This document shows, one piece after another, positions 19,441 to 28,035 of a stretch of DNA of 64,000 bases. The stretch is taken from assembly GCF_946479885.1 (NCBI RefSeq), contig NZ_CAMLHM010000013.1, positions 1-64,000 of the forward strand, in the 5' to 3' direction. Both the position numbers and the translations under genes were made by a program. Below the pieces are notes generated by a model, which was not told the origin of the DNA, made no database searches, and worked only from the letters and a program-made list of their open reading frames with translations. This stretch comes from an uncultured Devosia sp. Its GTDB lineage: Bacteria > Pseudomonadota > Alphaproteobacteria > Rhizobiales > Devosiaceae. The stretch's first letter is position 1, and each line of letters opens with the position of its first letter.

Positions 19441-22400
19441 CTATTGCGCGCTGGCCAGGCCCGCATTGGGTTCGGCCGCTGCGGTCGGGGCCAGGGCGCC
19501 CTCGCCAGCGTAGGTATCGCGGTAGGATGCCAGGAAGGCATTGATGCCGCCGACATCGGCGATCTGGCTGGCCACTGCCTTGAATTCGAGGCTGGTGACG
19601 GCAACCTGCCCGGTGACCAGGTCGAAGATCGGCCATTCCGGCGTCACCACCATGGCATCGCCGAATTTGGACCGCAGGCGCGACAGCCCGAACGTATCGC
19701 CCGCCAGGGCGAAACCCACCGCCGCCTTGATCAGGCCCATGCGTACGGGTTGATCGAGCGGCGCACCGGCCGGCTGGCCCGCATAGAGGGCTTCCAGCAT
19801 CTCGCTGGCCTGATCGTAGCGCTTGGCCTTCCAATGCGCGTCGATGCGCAACAGCGTCACGTCCTGACCATCCATGTCGCGCAGCAGGTCCAGCGCCAGC
19901 TGGTCACGGCCGCCATCGATCATGGCGCGGGCCTCCAGCACGCGGCGCTGGCGCAGCAGTGTTTCCGGCAGATCCGGCAGGCGGGTGGTGTTGAGCACGC
20001 GCAACGCATCCTGCGGCTTGCGGTCAGCCAGGTAGATAATGGCGAGGTCGGCCGCAATCTGGGTGCGAGCGACGCCGGTCAGCCGGTTCTCCAGCTGATA
20101 TTCGAGCAGCTCGGCCGCCTGCGGCAGCAGGTCCACCCGCACCAGCCGGCGCGCCAGATTGCGGATCATCTCGTCGCCACGTGACCCGGGAGGCGTCAGC
20201 TGGCGGAAATCATAGAACAGGCTGAGGGCGTCGATCGGCCCGAGCGAATCCGCCGCCCCGTTGAGGAACAGCTCGCTGAACATCCGCTGCGCGTCATCGC
20301 GCATGGCGTTGACCGGCGGGCTTTCCGGATAGTTGGCCACGGCCTGCCGAACGGTCTCGAAGCCGCTGCGATAGTCGCCGGCCCGGAAGTAGAAATCGGC
20401 CAGCATGGTCTGCATGTCGGCCTCCAGCGCATTGCCGCGCCACAGCAGCGCCTCGGCGGACAGCGTATGGGCCGCCTTCGCCAGGTCGAGCGTGCCTTGT
20501 TCATCCAGCAGGCGCAAAGTGCGGTAGATCGCTTCGGCCCGCGTCGGACGAATATCGGCGGCGATCACCTGGCCATAGGTATCAAGCGCTTCCGAAATGC
20601 GGTCGTGACCCTCGTCGATCCGGCCCGACAGCAGGTGGTAGAGGCTGGACTCCTCCGGATCGAGGCTGGCGAAGTCGATGTCGTTGAGGAAACGCTCGGC
20701 GCGCGGCAGGTCGTTGGTTTCAACGGCCGAGCGCAAGGCAGCAAAGTAGAATTTGTTGCGCACCCAGAGCGGATAGTTCTCGACGATGCCGCTGGCTTCG
20801 GTCGCATCGAAGCTTGCGCCCTTGAAGTCGTACGCGTCGGTACGGGCGATGGTCCGCCACAGCAGCGCATCCAGTTCCTGACCGACGGAGGAGGCATTGA
20901 GAATGCGCAGTGCATCGGCCGGCCGCGAAGCCAGCGTTTCGGCGATGGCGCGGGTGATGCGCACCTTGCGCGTCAGGTCCTCGGCCTTGAGATCGGTTTC
21001 CAGCACCTTGAGCACGCCGAGTGCCTCGTGGGCAAAGCGGTTGGCGACGTAGTACTGCGCCAGGTCGAGGCGGGCGACGTCGCGTTCCCGGCCTTCGCCA
21101 CCGGCTGCCTTGGCCAGGAGATCTTCGATATGCGCGGCGAAGGCGCCATAGTCCTTCTCTTCAAGGCCAGCCAGGTCGACATAGCTGCCGCGCAGACTTT
21201 CGGTGATGCCATTGCCCAGTGTGCGCGGCGTATCGACGGCCGAAACGGTGAGACCGCCCGACGTGGACATGACGGCCAGGTCGCTCTCGATGGCGACGTC
21301 GAGTTCCGGCGTTTCCGGTTTGATGACGAGACCATGCACGCTGCGCAGCGCGGAGAACTCGACATAGTCGAGCGTTCGGGTCACGCCGCGAGCCGGCGGA
21401 TAGGCCGTGACCACCTTGAGCAGGTCACCGACCAGCGGGTCACGGAAATCGTGGATGCGCGCCGGGCGGACGACATCGGCGACAACTTCGAAATCACCCT
21501 CGATATCGCGGCGGCGGCTCAGCTCGATCGGCTCGGTCGGGGTCAGCATGATGTCGCCGAGCGACAGCACCCAGGCCATGCCTTCAGAGCCCAGCGTCGC
21601 CAGCCGATCCTGCGTCAGGTCGATCCGCACCACCTGCGTGTCGCCCGACGGCACAATGGCAAAGTCGCTGGCAAGCGCGTCGAGTTCTTCGGAATGGTCG
21701 GGCGGCAGGATGCCGGACACGCTGTCGAACATCATCCACACCGTATCGCCGCGGCGGAACACCGCCGCGGGCGTATCCTGCTCGAACGGGAATACCACGC
21801 GGACGGTTGAGCCCAGCACACTGACAAACGGCGTTATGGTGCCAGCGGCATTTTCCGGGAAGAGCTTGTCGACCTGGGCATCGTCGGGTCCGCCCGCGGC
21901 TTCCGCCTCCGCACCCTCCTCCGGGGCAACATCCTCTGCCAGGCTCGCGGCGGTAAAGCTGGGCAGCCCCACACCGGCAATGTCGACGTCGAGGATGAAC
22001 TGCCGTGGCGAGTTTTCATAGAAACGCGGCGTAATGCCCTCGGCGAGGGTCAGGGTGACCAGCGACCCATCGGCGCTGACCGAATTCTCGACAGTCGCGA
22101 TCTCGGGCGGAAGGTCAGCGGTCAAGTCACGCAGGTCGACCCCGACGGGCCATTCGAATGCGATGTGGCTCGTCGTGCCTTCCTGGACGTATTCGGCCGT
22201 GGTCGGGACGGTCCAGTCAAACTGGACGCGCATGAAGGTAGGGTTGCGTCCGACACGGATACTCGCCTTGGGGTCGAGTTCGACGACTTCGGCGGCCTTG
22301 CGCTCGCGCTCGGCGGCGATTGCGGCCAGGCGCGCGCGCTCGGCGAGCTCGTCGATTATCTCCTGCGGCAAGGCCGGCGGCATGCCCTGCCAGGTCTCGG

Positions 22401-22779
22401 GCAGCAGATCGATGAACAGCTTCTCGCCGGCCTCGATACGGTTGAAATTGAACGCAGAGCGGAGGCCGAGCCGGAGGCCCTTGCCATCGGGGTCGACGCG
22501 CGCCACCGACAGATAGGGTGCCATGGTGGTTCCGACGTCGGGCAGAATGATCGAGACCTGTTCCCCGAACTCGAGCGAAAGCACGCCGTTCTCGATGCGC
22601 ATCGTATATTCGGGGAGGTCGTTGCGGCCAGGAAAGCTGAGGATCAGGCGGCCATAGCCGTCTTCCTGGGTGGCAAAAAGCTGGCCCTGCTCCTCCGCAA
22701 TAGCGGGCGTAGCAAAACCGAGCGTCACCAAGGCGACGCCAATCAGCACGACGCGCTTGGCGCGTCGCAAACCAGCCAT
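19441..22779 (-). CDS. Large secreted TPR-type protein of the flagellar cluster, function unknown
   Basis: About 1,112 residues from ATG 22779 (MAGLRRAKRVVLIG); GTG 22815 would add 12 residues. A signal peptide ends at about TPAIAEE. The N-terminal half looks like beta-rich modules: SVARVDPDGKGLRLGLRSAF (near 90-110), MRVQFDWTVPTTAEYV, and TPRFYENSPRQFILDVD, reminiscent of AMIN-type modules. From about residue 530 on it is helical with TPR-like repeats (DLAQYYVANRFAHEALGVLKVLE, ADFYFRAGDYRSGFETV, DLAIIYLADRKPQDALRVL). Proteins of this size and layout occur at the same place, between fliP and motE, in other Hyphomicrobiales as I recall. That suggests a periplasmic role in motor or basal-body assembly, but none is known to me. 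A one-mismatch CtrA box lies about 130 bases upstream. Confidence 0.75.
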   Translation of the reverse strand: MAGLRRAKRVVLIGVALVTLGFATPAIAEEQGQLFATQEDGYGRLILSFPGRNDLPEYTMRIENGVLSLEFGEQVSIILPDVGTTMAPYLSVARVDPDGKGLRLGLRSAFNFNRIEAGEKLFIDLLPETWQGMPPALPQEIIDELAERARLAAIAAERERKAAEVVELDPKASIRVGRNPTFMRVQFDWTVPTTAEYVQEGTTSHIAFEWPVGVDLRDLTADLPPEIATVENSVSADGSLVTLTLAEGITPRFYENSPRQFILDVDIAGVGLPSFTAASLAEDVAPEEGAEAEAAGGPDDAQVDKLFPENAAGTITPFVSVLGSTVRVVFPFEQDTPAAVFRRGDTVWMMFDSVSGILPPDHSEELDALASDFAIVPSGDTQVVRIDLTQDRLATLGSEGMAWVLSLGDIMLTPTEPIELSRRRDIEGDFEVVADVVRPARIHDFRDPLVGDLLKVVTAYPPARGVTRTLDYVEFSALRSVHGLVIKPETPELDVAIESDLAVMSTSGGLTVSAVDTPRTLGNGITESLRGSYVDLAGLEEKDYGAFAAHIEDLLAKAAGGEGRERDVARLDLAQYYVANRFAHEALGVLKVLETDLKAEDLTRKVRITRAIAETLASRPADALRILNASSVGQELDALLWRTIARTDAYDFKGASFDATEASGIVENYPLWVRNKFYFAALRSAVETNDLPRAERFLNDIDFASLDPEESSLYHLLSGRIDEGHDRISEALDTYGQVIAADIRPTRAEAIYRTLRLLDEQGTLDLAKAAHTLSAEALLWRGNALEADMQTMLADFYFRAGDYRSGFETVRQAVANYPESPPVNAMRDDAQRMFSELFLNGAADSLGPIDALSLFYDFRQLTPPGSRGDEMIRNLARRLVRVDLLPQAAELLEYQLENRLTGVARTQIAADLAIIYLADRKPQDALRVLNTTRLPDLPETLLRQRRVLEARAMIDGGRDQLALDLLRDMDGQDVTLLRIDAHWKAKRYDQASEMLEALYAGQPAGAPLDQPVRMGLIKAAVGFALAGDTFGLSRLRSKFGDAMVVTPEWPIFDLVTGQVAVTSLEFKAVASQIADVGGINAFLASYRDTYAGEGALAPTAAAEPNAGLASAQ

Positions 22780-22907
22780 GATCGCGGTCTTCACCGGCTT
22801 CTGCCCGCCCGACACACTTGGAGCGTCTTATGGCGCAGCCTTCGGCTCCGGGGACACAAAACGCATGGGTTACACGATAGTCTCGCGCCGACCCTAGCGA
22901 CCCGTGC

Positions 22908-22922
22908 TTAACGTCGCCTTAC
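22908..22922 (-). promoter_or_regulatory. CtrA-like box (one mismatch) upstream of the TPR gene
   Basis: TTAA-CGTCGCC-TTAC on the plus strand, i.e. GTAA-N7-TTAA toward the TPR gene, one base from consensus. It sits in the 159-base gap between motE (end 22939) and the TPR gene. If functional, it would give the TPR gene its own promoter separate from fliL-fliM-motE. Confidence 0.45.
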
Positions 22923-22938
22923 GCCAATAGGTAAAGCC

Positions 22939-24066
22939 TTATTGACCAACGATTTGAGGCAGAGCAGCGAGATCTTCGGGGGTCATCTCGGCCGCCGGAC
23001 GGTCGGCAAGGGCCGCCATTTGCACCGTGAGCTCCTGGGCCCGCGTCGCATCCATTTCGGCCAGGATCGGGGCCATCTTGCGCGGGCTCATGGTCTTGGC
23101 GACGCGCAGCAGCACTTCCATTTCGAGATTGTTGAAGATGTTGGCAGCGTCCTTGGGCTTCATGGTCTCATACATGGCCACGATGCCGGCAAACTGCCCG
23201 GTCTCCATCTCTTCGCGCTGATCGACCAACGCGGAAATCTGGGCTTCCAGGGCCTCCAGCGTGGCGGTCCGTTCCTCGATGCGCTTTTCGGCGGCATCGA
23301 CGATGGACTCGCGCAATGCGAGGTCCTGTTCGTAGTCCTGCAGCTCGGTGCGGCGGGCCGTCAGGCGCTCCAGCAACTGCTGTTCGGTGGCGGTAACGCC
23401 ATCGGCGCCAGCCAGCGGAACGAACTCGCCGTCGTCGCTGATCTCCATCGGCACCACGTCACCGGAAGGCAGGCAATCGGCAGCCATCTGCGCGGCAAAG
23501 CTGCCCTCAGGAACCACAACCGCAGGCTTCTCTGCCGCAGCGTCCCCGCCGCCCTCTGCCGGCGCGCCGTGGTCGCCGGCGCTGTTGGCCGCAGCGGAAG
23601 CCGGGTTCAGGATAAGCTCGCCACCTTCGGTGAGCGTGGCATCGGATTCAACGCAATTGGCGCCCAGTGCAACGCCCTGATCTGCCGCGGGTTCTCCCTC
23701 GGCGGGAACGCCATGGCCTTCGGCGGGCGCCGCCTCGGTGGTTGCAGCTGCTTCCCCGGCAGGGGCTGCCTCTTCCGCGGCCGGCGCGCCGTGACCGCCG
23801 GCAGCCTCAGCAGCCGGCTGACCCAGAGTGGGTGCGGAATCCGACAGGGTCGGGCTGGTATCTTCGATCGTGGGCTCGCCCGCCGGTGTGACGGTGGAGT
23901 CGGTCTCGGTCGTGCCCGCTTCGGAGCCCGAAGCGGTCCCCGAAGCCTGTACCGCGCCTATGCCGGTCAGCACATAGCCGCCATTGGTGACAAGACCGAG
24001 GGTCTTGAGCACCAGCAGCGCGGCAATGGCCAGAACAACGACCGGCAGGAGGCGGATTTTGGTCAC
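22939..24066 (-). CDS. motE: MotE-family flagellar motor protein
   Basis: The product has 375 residues. A membrane anchor lies at residues 5-25 (LLPVVVLAIAALLVLKTLGL). A low-complexity linker of about 190 residues rich in Ala, Glu, Pro and Gly follows, with repeated GHGAPA/GHGVPA/GDHGAPA units. Next are a coiled coil (about 225-285, LERLTARRTELQDYEQDLALRE) and a C-terminal MgtE-N-like domain (MYETMKPKDAANIFNNLEMEVLLRVAKTMSPRKMAPILAEMD). MotE in Sinorhizobium is a periplasmic chaperone for MotC. GTG start at 24066 overlaps the upstream DUF6468 stop (GTGA), so the operon runs fliL-fliM-DUF6468-motE. The family assignment is firm; equivalence to rhizobial MotE is inferred, and motC was not seen here. 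Confidence 0.82.
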   Translation of the reverse strand: MTKIRLLPVVVLAIAALLVLKTLGLVTNGGYVLTGIGAVQASGTASGSEAGTTETDSTVTPAGEPTIEDTSPTLSDSAPTLGQPAAEAAGGHGAPAAEEAAPAGEAAATTEAAPAEGHGVPAEGEPAADQGVALGANCVESDATLTEGGELILNPASAAANSAGDHGAPAEGGGDAAAEKPAVVVPEGSFAAQMAADCLPSGDVVPMEISDDGEFVPLAGADGVTATEQQLLERLTARRTELQDYEQDLALRESIVDAAEKRIEERTATLEALEAQISALVDQREEMETGQFAGIVAMYETMKPKDAANIFNNLEMEVLLRVAKTMSPRKMAPILAEMDATRAQELTVQMAALADRPAAEMTPEDLAALPQIVGQ

Positions 24067-24494
24067 GCGGCAGCTCCACGAGTGCGGACGCGGGCCGAAA
24101 GCTGCTCAAGCGCGGATTGCACCTTGTTGGGCTGCTCGACCGGTTCGATGGCCTGGCTGTGGCGGGCGACGCTGGTGATCTTGGCAATGCGCTCCATCAG
24201 CGTGGTGCCGGCATGCACGTGATTGGCCAGCTCGATGCCGAAGCGCTCGGCCTCTTCGAGGCGCGAATTGAGCGACAGGTCGGCTTCGACGGCCGTCTGC
24301 TTGAGCTCCTTGATCGCCTGGTTTGCCAGGTTGGTGGCGCCGACCAGGTCGGCCACCATCTGACGCATCACGTCCTTGTCGGCGTGCAGCCGCTTCAGGC
24401 GCTGGTTGAGCACGATGCAGTATCCGATTGTCAGCGCGAGCAGAACAGCGACAGCGCTTTCTACAAACAGCCCCAGAGGCAAGCCGAACATCAT
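24063..24494 (-). CDS. DUF6468 domain protein, flagellar-cluster associated
   Basis: The 143-residue product has one N-terminal membrane helix (residues 5-28, LPLGLFVESAVAVLLALTIGYCIVL). It continues with the basic NQRLKRLHADKDVMRQMVADLVGATNLANQAIKELKQTA, a long helical, coiled-coil-like region. This is the pattern of DUF6468 proteins found between fliM and motE in alphaproteobacterial flagellar operons. The function is unknown. Both ends overlap neighbours by four bases (ATGA with fliM, GTGA with motE), which argues for coordinated translation and perhaps complex formation with them. Confidence 0.8.
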   Translation of the reverse strand: MMFGLPLGLFVESAVAVLLALTIGYCIVLNQRLKRLHADKDVMRQMVADLVGATNLANQAIKELKQTAVEADLSLNSRLEEAERFGIELANHVHAGTTLMERIAKITSVARHSQAIEPVEQPNKVQSALEQLSARVRTRGAAA

Positions 24495-25672
24495 CGTCCT
24501 TCCATTTTCTCGTCGATCGCCTCAAAGGCCGCCATGGTGACCTTGGGCGGGTTAAGCGGCCGGGAAACCCGCACCGAAACGTGATTGCCGATATGGCCCA
24601 TTACGGCCTCGGTGAGTTCGACATCGCCGCAACGCAGCCGCACCGGATCGGCCGGGGTACGCTCGAACATGACGGTATCGCCGGGCTTGATGCCGAGCAT
24701 GCGCGACAGCGGCAGGGTCTGCTCGTGCAGCACCGCCTCGACCTCGACATCCGCCGAATAGATCTCGGTGGCCAGGTGGCCTTCCCAGATCGGATCGCGG
24801 CCAAACTTTTCACCCATGAACATCTGCAGCAGCTGTTCGCGGATGGGTTCGATGGTGGCGTAAGGCAAGAGGATTTCGATCTTGCCGCCGCGATCATCCA
24901 TTTCGATGCGAAGCTCGATCAGGATGGCGGCATTGCCCGGCCGCGAGATCGCGGCGAAGCGCGGATTGGTCTCCATGCGCTCGAGCTTGAAATTGACCTG
25001 CGTCACCGGCTCGAAGGCGCGATGAGTGTCATCGAGGATCACCTCGATCATCCGCCGCGCCAGCGCCATTTCGATGGTGGTATAAGGCCGGCCCTCGACG
25101 CGGATATTGCCGCCGACGCGACGCCCGCCCAGCAGCACGTCGATCATCGAATAGATGAGGCTCGAATCGACGGTCAACAGCCCGTAATTCTCCCACTCCT
25201 CGGCCTTGATGACCGAGAGGATGGCAGGCAGCGGAATGGAATTGAGATAGTCGCCGAACCGCACCGAGGAGATCGAGTCCATGGTGACTTCGACGTTGTC
25301 CGACGTGAAATTGCGCAGCGACGTCGTCGCCAGGCGCACCAGCCGGTCGAAGACGATTTCGAGCATCGGCAGACGCTCGTAGCTGACCAGCGCCGAATTG
25401 ATGAGCGCCTGGACACCCGTCAGCTCGACATTGCTGCCCACGCTGGCATCAAAGCCGAGCAGGCTGTCGATTTCATCCTGGTTGAGCACCCGATCGGCGC
25501 CGCCATCGCCATCGGCGTCGGTGCCCTCGAGCATCGCCGCCCATTCGGCAGCCGCGGCGGCGGCCTTTTCCTCGTCGGTCATGTCCTCGTCGCTGATGAC
25601 TTCGTCGGCGCCCACGACTCCGTCGAGGCCCCATTCGTCAGCGAGTTTGTCCTGTTCGGTGGGACCAGCCAT
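24491..25672 (-). CDS. fliM: Flagellar motor switch protein FliM
   Basis: A switch-complex subunit that binds phospho-CheY and FliG. 393 residues from ATG 25672 (GTG 25675 would add one). The middle CheC-like domain (about 95-290, e.g. TSLRNFTSDNVEVTMDSISSVRFGDYLNSIPLP and LGGRR) and the C-terminal SpoA domain (about 315-385, LPLSRMLGIKPGDTVMFER) are complete. The CheY-binding motif VLNQDEIDSLL, usually at the extreme N terminus, is at residues 62-72 behind an acidic Ala-rich leader. That makes the protein about 60 residues longer than E. coli FliM. Its start overlaps the fliL stop as TGATG, and its stop overlaps the DUF6468 start. Confidence 0.95.
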   Translation of the reverse strand: MAGPTEQDKLADEWGLDGVVGADEVISDEDMTDEEKAAAAAAEWAAMLEGTDADGDGGADRVLNQDEIDSLLGFDASVGSNVELTGVQALINSALVSYERLPMLEIVFDRLVRLATTSLRNFTSDNVEVTMDSISSVRFGDYLNSIPLPAILSVIKAEEWENYGLLTVDSSLIYSMIDVLLGGRRVGGNIRVEGRPYTTIEMALARRMIEVILDDTHRAFEPVTQVNFKLERMETNPRFAAISRPGNAAILIELRIEMDDRGGKIEILLPYATIEPIREQLLQMFMGEKFGRDPIWEGHLATEIYSADVEVEAVLHEQTLPLSRMLGIKPGDTVMFERTPADPVRLRCGDVELTEAVMGHIGNHVSVRVSRPLNPPKVTMAAFEAIDEKMEGR

Positions 25673-26193
25673 CACTGCACCAGGATTTCCTTGAACAGGA
25701 TGGTTTCCACCCGGCTCGGATAGATCGCGACGTTGACGCGGCGCAGCAGCTCTTCCTTGAGGCGATAGACGCCGGCCGAGCCCTCGAGATCGGAGCGGCG
25801 CAGCTCACGCAGATAGACCTGGAAGGCGTCGACCACCTTGGCCATGCTCGGCTGGATCTCCAGCATGGTCTCCTCATTGGCGACTTCGAGGGCGACGGTC
25901 AGCTTCATGAAAGCTTCCTTCTGCCCCTCCTCCGCATTGAGGTTCACGATCATCGGCGGCAGGTTGAAGATAAACGTATGCCCCGCCGCCGCCGTGCCCC
26001 CGGCATGCTCGCCTTCAGCCGCCACGGCGCCATGCTCGGCATCAGTGGCCGGCGCCGAGGACGACGAGAGGAAAAAGAACAGGCCCGCACCACCAAGCAG
26101 CACGACAATGGCCGCGGCACCAATGATGATGAAGAGCTTCGGTATCCCCTTCTTGGCCGGGGCGCCTTCTTCGACTTCTGCTTCCGCGGCCAT
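25672..26193 (-). CDS. fliL: Flagellar basal-body protein FliL
   Basis: The 173-residue protein has a basic N terminus, one membrane helix (about residues 18-43, KLFIIIGAAAIVVLLGGAGLFFFL), a short Ala/Gly/His linker, and a periplasmic domain (FNLPPMIVNLNAEEGQKEAFMKLTVALEVANEE...SRVETILFKEILVQ) typical of FliL. FliL forms rings around the stator and supports torque. It is the first gene of the leftward operon fliL-fliM-DUF6468-motE. A CtrA-like box and a GGCAR-N3-YTGCC dyad lie in the divergent gap with flgF. Confidence 0.94.
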   Translation of the reverse strand: MAAEAEVEEGAPAKKGIPKLFIIIGAAAIVVLLGGAGLFFFLSSSSAPATDAEHGAVAAEGEHAGGTAAAGHTFIFNLPPMIVNLNAEEGQKEAFMKLTVALEVANEETMLEIQPSMAKVVDAFQVYLRELRRSDLEGSAGVYRLKEELLRRVNVAIYPSRVETILFKEILVQ

Positions 26194-26259
26194 GCCAACC
26201 TGCCAAATACGAGGCTTCCCGGACGATTCCGGCTGTTCGTCCAGCTAAGCGTCCGATGG

Positions 26260-26274
26260 TTAACGATTGGTTAC
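26260..26274 (-). promoter_or_regulatory. CtrA-like box (one mismatch) upstream of fliL
   Basis: TTAA-CGATTGG-TTAC on the plus strand, i.e. GTAA-N7-TTAACC toward fliL, one base off the CtrA consensus. It is 67 bases from the fliL start codon, a normal promoter distance for an early flagellar gene. Confidence 0.5.
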
Positions 26275-26289
26275 AAAGAGACCCAAAGC

Positions 26290-26302
26290 GGCAAAATTTG
26301 CC
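26290..26302. promoter_or_regulatory. 13-bp GGCAA-AAT-TTGCC dyad (FlbD/ftr-like) between fliL and flgF
   Basis: Perfect inverted repeat, 91 bases upstream of the -24 element of the flgF sigma-54 promoter and close to the fliL CtrA-like box. The position fits an enhancer site for flgF activation, and possibly a repression site for fliL. Confidence 0.65.
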
Positions 26303-26392
26303 GGGCAGCTTTTGCCTGATGGGGAAAGGATAGCGCGGCAAGGTTAGCCTGCAGCTTTTGCTATCTATATGATTTTATTAAATTTTGTAGAC

Positions 26393-26408
26393 TGGCATGG
26401 TTTCTGCA
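26393..26408 (+). promoter_or_regulatory. Sigma-54 promoter of flgF-flgG-flgA-flgH
   Basis: TGGCATGGTTTCTGCA: GG at 26394-26395 and GC at 26406-26407 with the required ten bases between them, and a TGGCA left element. The ATG of flgF is 73 bases beyond the -12 GC. Very similar elements precede flgI and flgE. Confidence 0.72.
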
Positions 26409-26479
26409 ATGTGAATGGCGAGGCGGTGGGCTTGGGGAAGCACGCAGTCTCGGGGACGTTAACATTCCGGGGATCAGCA

Positions 26480-27220
26480 ATGATCGAGAACGCGCAACTG
26501 ATCGGCCTTTCCAGGCAGATTGCGCTCCAGCGGCAGATGGATGTGGTGGCCAACAACATGGCCAACATCAACACGACGGGCTTCAAGGCCGAGAACATCC
26601 TGTTCGAGGAATATGTGATGCCGGTCGCCCGCGACCAGGATTTCCCGCGCCTCGACCAGCCGCTGTCCTACGTCCAGGACTGGGCCACCATGCACGACCT
26701 CACCGGCGGCGCCATGGTTCAAAGCGGCAACGAACTCGATGTCGGCCTCAATGGCGACGGTTTCTTTGCCGTGCAGACGCCTGCCGGCGAGCGCTGGACC
26801 AAATCGGGTGCATTCCAGCTCAGCGCCAATGGCACGCTGGTCGATCTCAACGGCAACCCCGTGCTGGGCGAAGGTGGTCCGATCCAGTTCGGCCCCGAGG
26901 AAAACGGCATCCTGATCGCGGCCGACGGCTCGGTCAGCACCAGCGCCGGTCCCAAGGGCAAGCTGCGCATGGTCGAATTCGCCAACCCGCAGACCCTGAC
27001 CCGCGAGGGCAGCAACCTGTTTGCCGGCGGCAATCCGGTCGCCGCCACCAATACCCGCGCCATGCAGGGCTTTACCGAAAAGTCCAACGTCTCCGGCGTG
27101 ACCGAGATGGCCGAAATGATCCGCGTGCAGCGCGCCTACGAGTCGGCAGCCAACCTGGCCAGCAAGCAGGACGAGCTGCGCCGCAGCGCCATCCAGCGTC
27201 TCGGCGACGCGAATAGCTAA
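26480..27220 (+). CDS. flgF: Flagellar rod protein FlgF
   Basis: The 246-residue rod protein starts at ATG 26480 (MIENAQLIGLSRQIALQRQMDVVANNMANINTTGFKAE, the standard N terminus) after GGGGA; the frame is open further upstream but that extension covers the promoter. The body holds GNELDVGLNGDGFFAVQTPAGERWTKSGAFQLSANG. The C terminus ends in MAEMIRVQRAYESAANLASKQDELRRSAIQRLG. First gene of the rightward flgF-flgG-flgA-flgH operon, transcribed from a sigma-54-type promoter at 26393-26408. Confidence 0.95.
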   Translation: MIENAQLIGLSRQIALQRQMDVVANNMANINTTGFKAENILFEEYVMPVARDQDFPRLDQPLSYVQDWATMHDLTGGAMVQSGNELDVGLNGDGFFAVQTPAGERWTKSGAFQLSANGTLVDLNGNPVLGEGGPIQFGPEENGILIAADGSVSTSAGPKGKLRMVEFANPQTLTREGSNLFAGGNPVAATNTRAMQGFTEKSNVSGVTEMAEMIRVQRAYESAANLASKQDELRRSAIQRLGDANS

Positions 27221-27235
27221 CCCTGAGGATATGCC

Positions 27236-28021
27236 ATGAAAGCCCTGTATATCGCATCGACCGGCATGAGCGCTCAGGAACGCAACGTCGAAGTCATTTC
27301 CAACAATATCGCCAACATGCGGACCACTGGCTACAAGCGCCAGCGCGCCGAGTTCGAGGACCTGCTCTACCAGCAGATTACCCGCGCCGGTTCGCAGACT
27401 TCCGATCAGGGTACCCTGATCCCGGCGGGCCTGGAGATCGGTTCGGGCGTGCGCACCGTATCCACCCCGCGCGTCATGAGCCAGGGCACGGTCAACATCA
27501 CCGAGCGTGAACTCGACGTGGCCATCCGTGGCGAGGGCTTCTTCATGGTGCAGCTGCCCGATGGCCGCACCGGCTACACCCGCGACGGTTCGTTCGAGCG
27601 GTCGCCAGAAGGCACGATCGTGACCTCGACCGGCTATACAATCGATCCGGGCATCACCATCCCCGGCACGGCCGATGGCGTCGCCATCTCGCCCGATGGC
27701 ACAGTCAGCGCCTATCTCGACAACGACACTACGCCCACCCAGCTCGGCCAGCTCCAGTTGGCCCGTTTCGTCAACAAGTCGGGCCTGGAATCGATGGGCG
27801 ACAACCTGTTCCTCGAAACCGCCGCCAGCGGTCCGGCCCAGGTCGCCGTTCCCAACGCCGATGGCGCCGGCGACCTGCTGCAGGGCTATCTCGAAATGGC
27901 CAACGTCAATTCCGTCACCGAAATCGCCGACCTCATCGCTGCTCAGCGCGCCTACGAGATGAACGCTCGCGTCATCTCCGGTGCCGACCAGATGATGCAG
28001 GCCACCAGTCAGCTGCGTTGA
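27236..28021 (+). CDS. flgG: Flagellar distal rod protein FlgG
   Basis: The 261-residue main subunit of the distal rod, exported by the type III system. The N terminus MKALYIASTGMSAQERNVEVISNNIANMRTTGYKRQRAEFEDL, the LDVAIRGEGFFMVQLPDGRTGYTRDGSF core, and the C terminus VNSVTEIADLIAAQRAYEMNARVISGADQMMQATSQLR are all diagnostic, and length matches E. coli FlgG. It follows flgF by 15 bases with GAGG as ribosome site. Confidence 0.97.
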   Translation: MKALYIASTGMSAQERNVEVISNNIANMRTTGYKRQRAEFEDLLYQQITRAGSQTSDQGTLIPAGLEIGSGVRTVSTPRVMSQGTVNITERELDVAIRGEGFFMVQLPDGRTGYTRDGSFERSPEGTIVTSTGYTIDPGITIPGTADGVAISPDGTVSAYLDNDTTPTQLGQLQLARFVNKSGLESMGDNLFLETAASGPAQVAVPNADGAGDLLQGYLEMANVNSVTEIADLIAAQRAYEMNARVISGADQMMQATSQLR

Positions 28022-28035
28022 TAGGAGCCGTCAAG

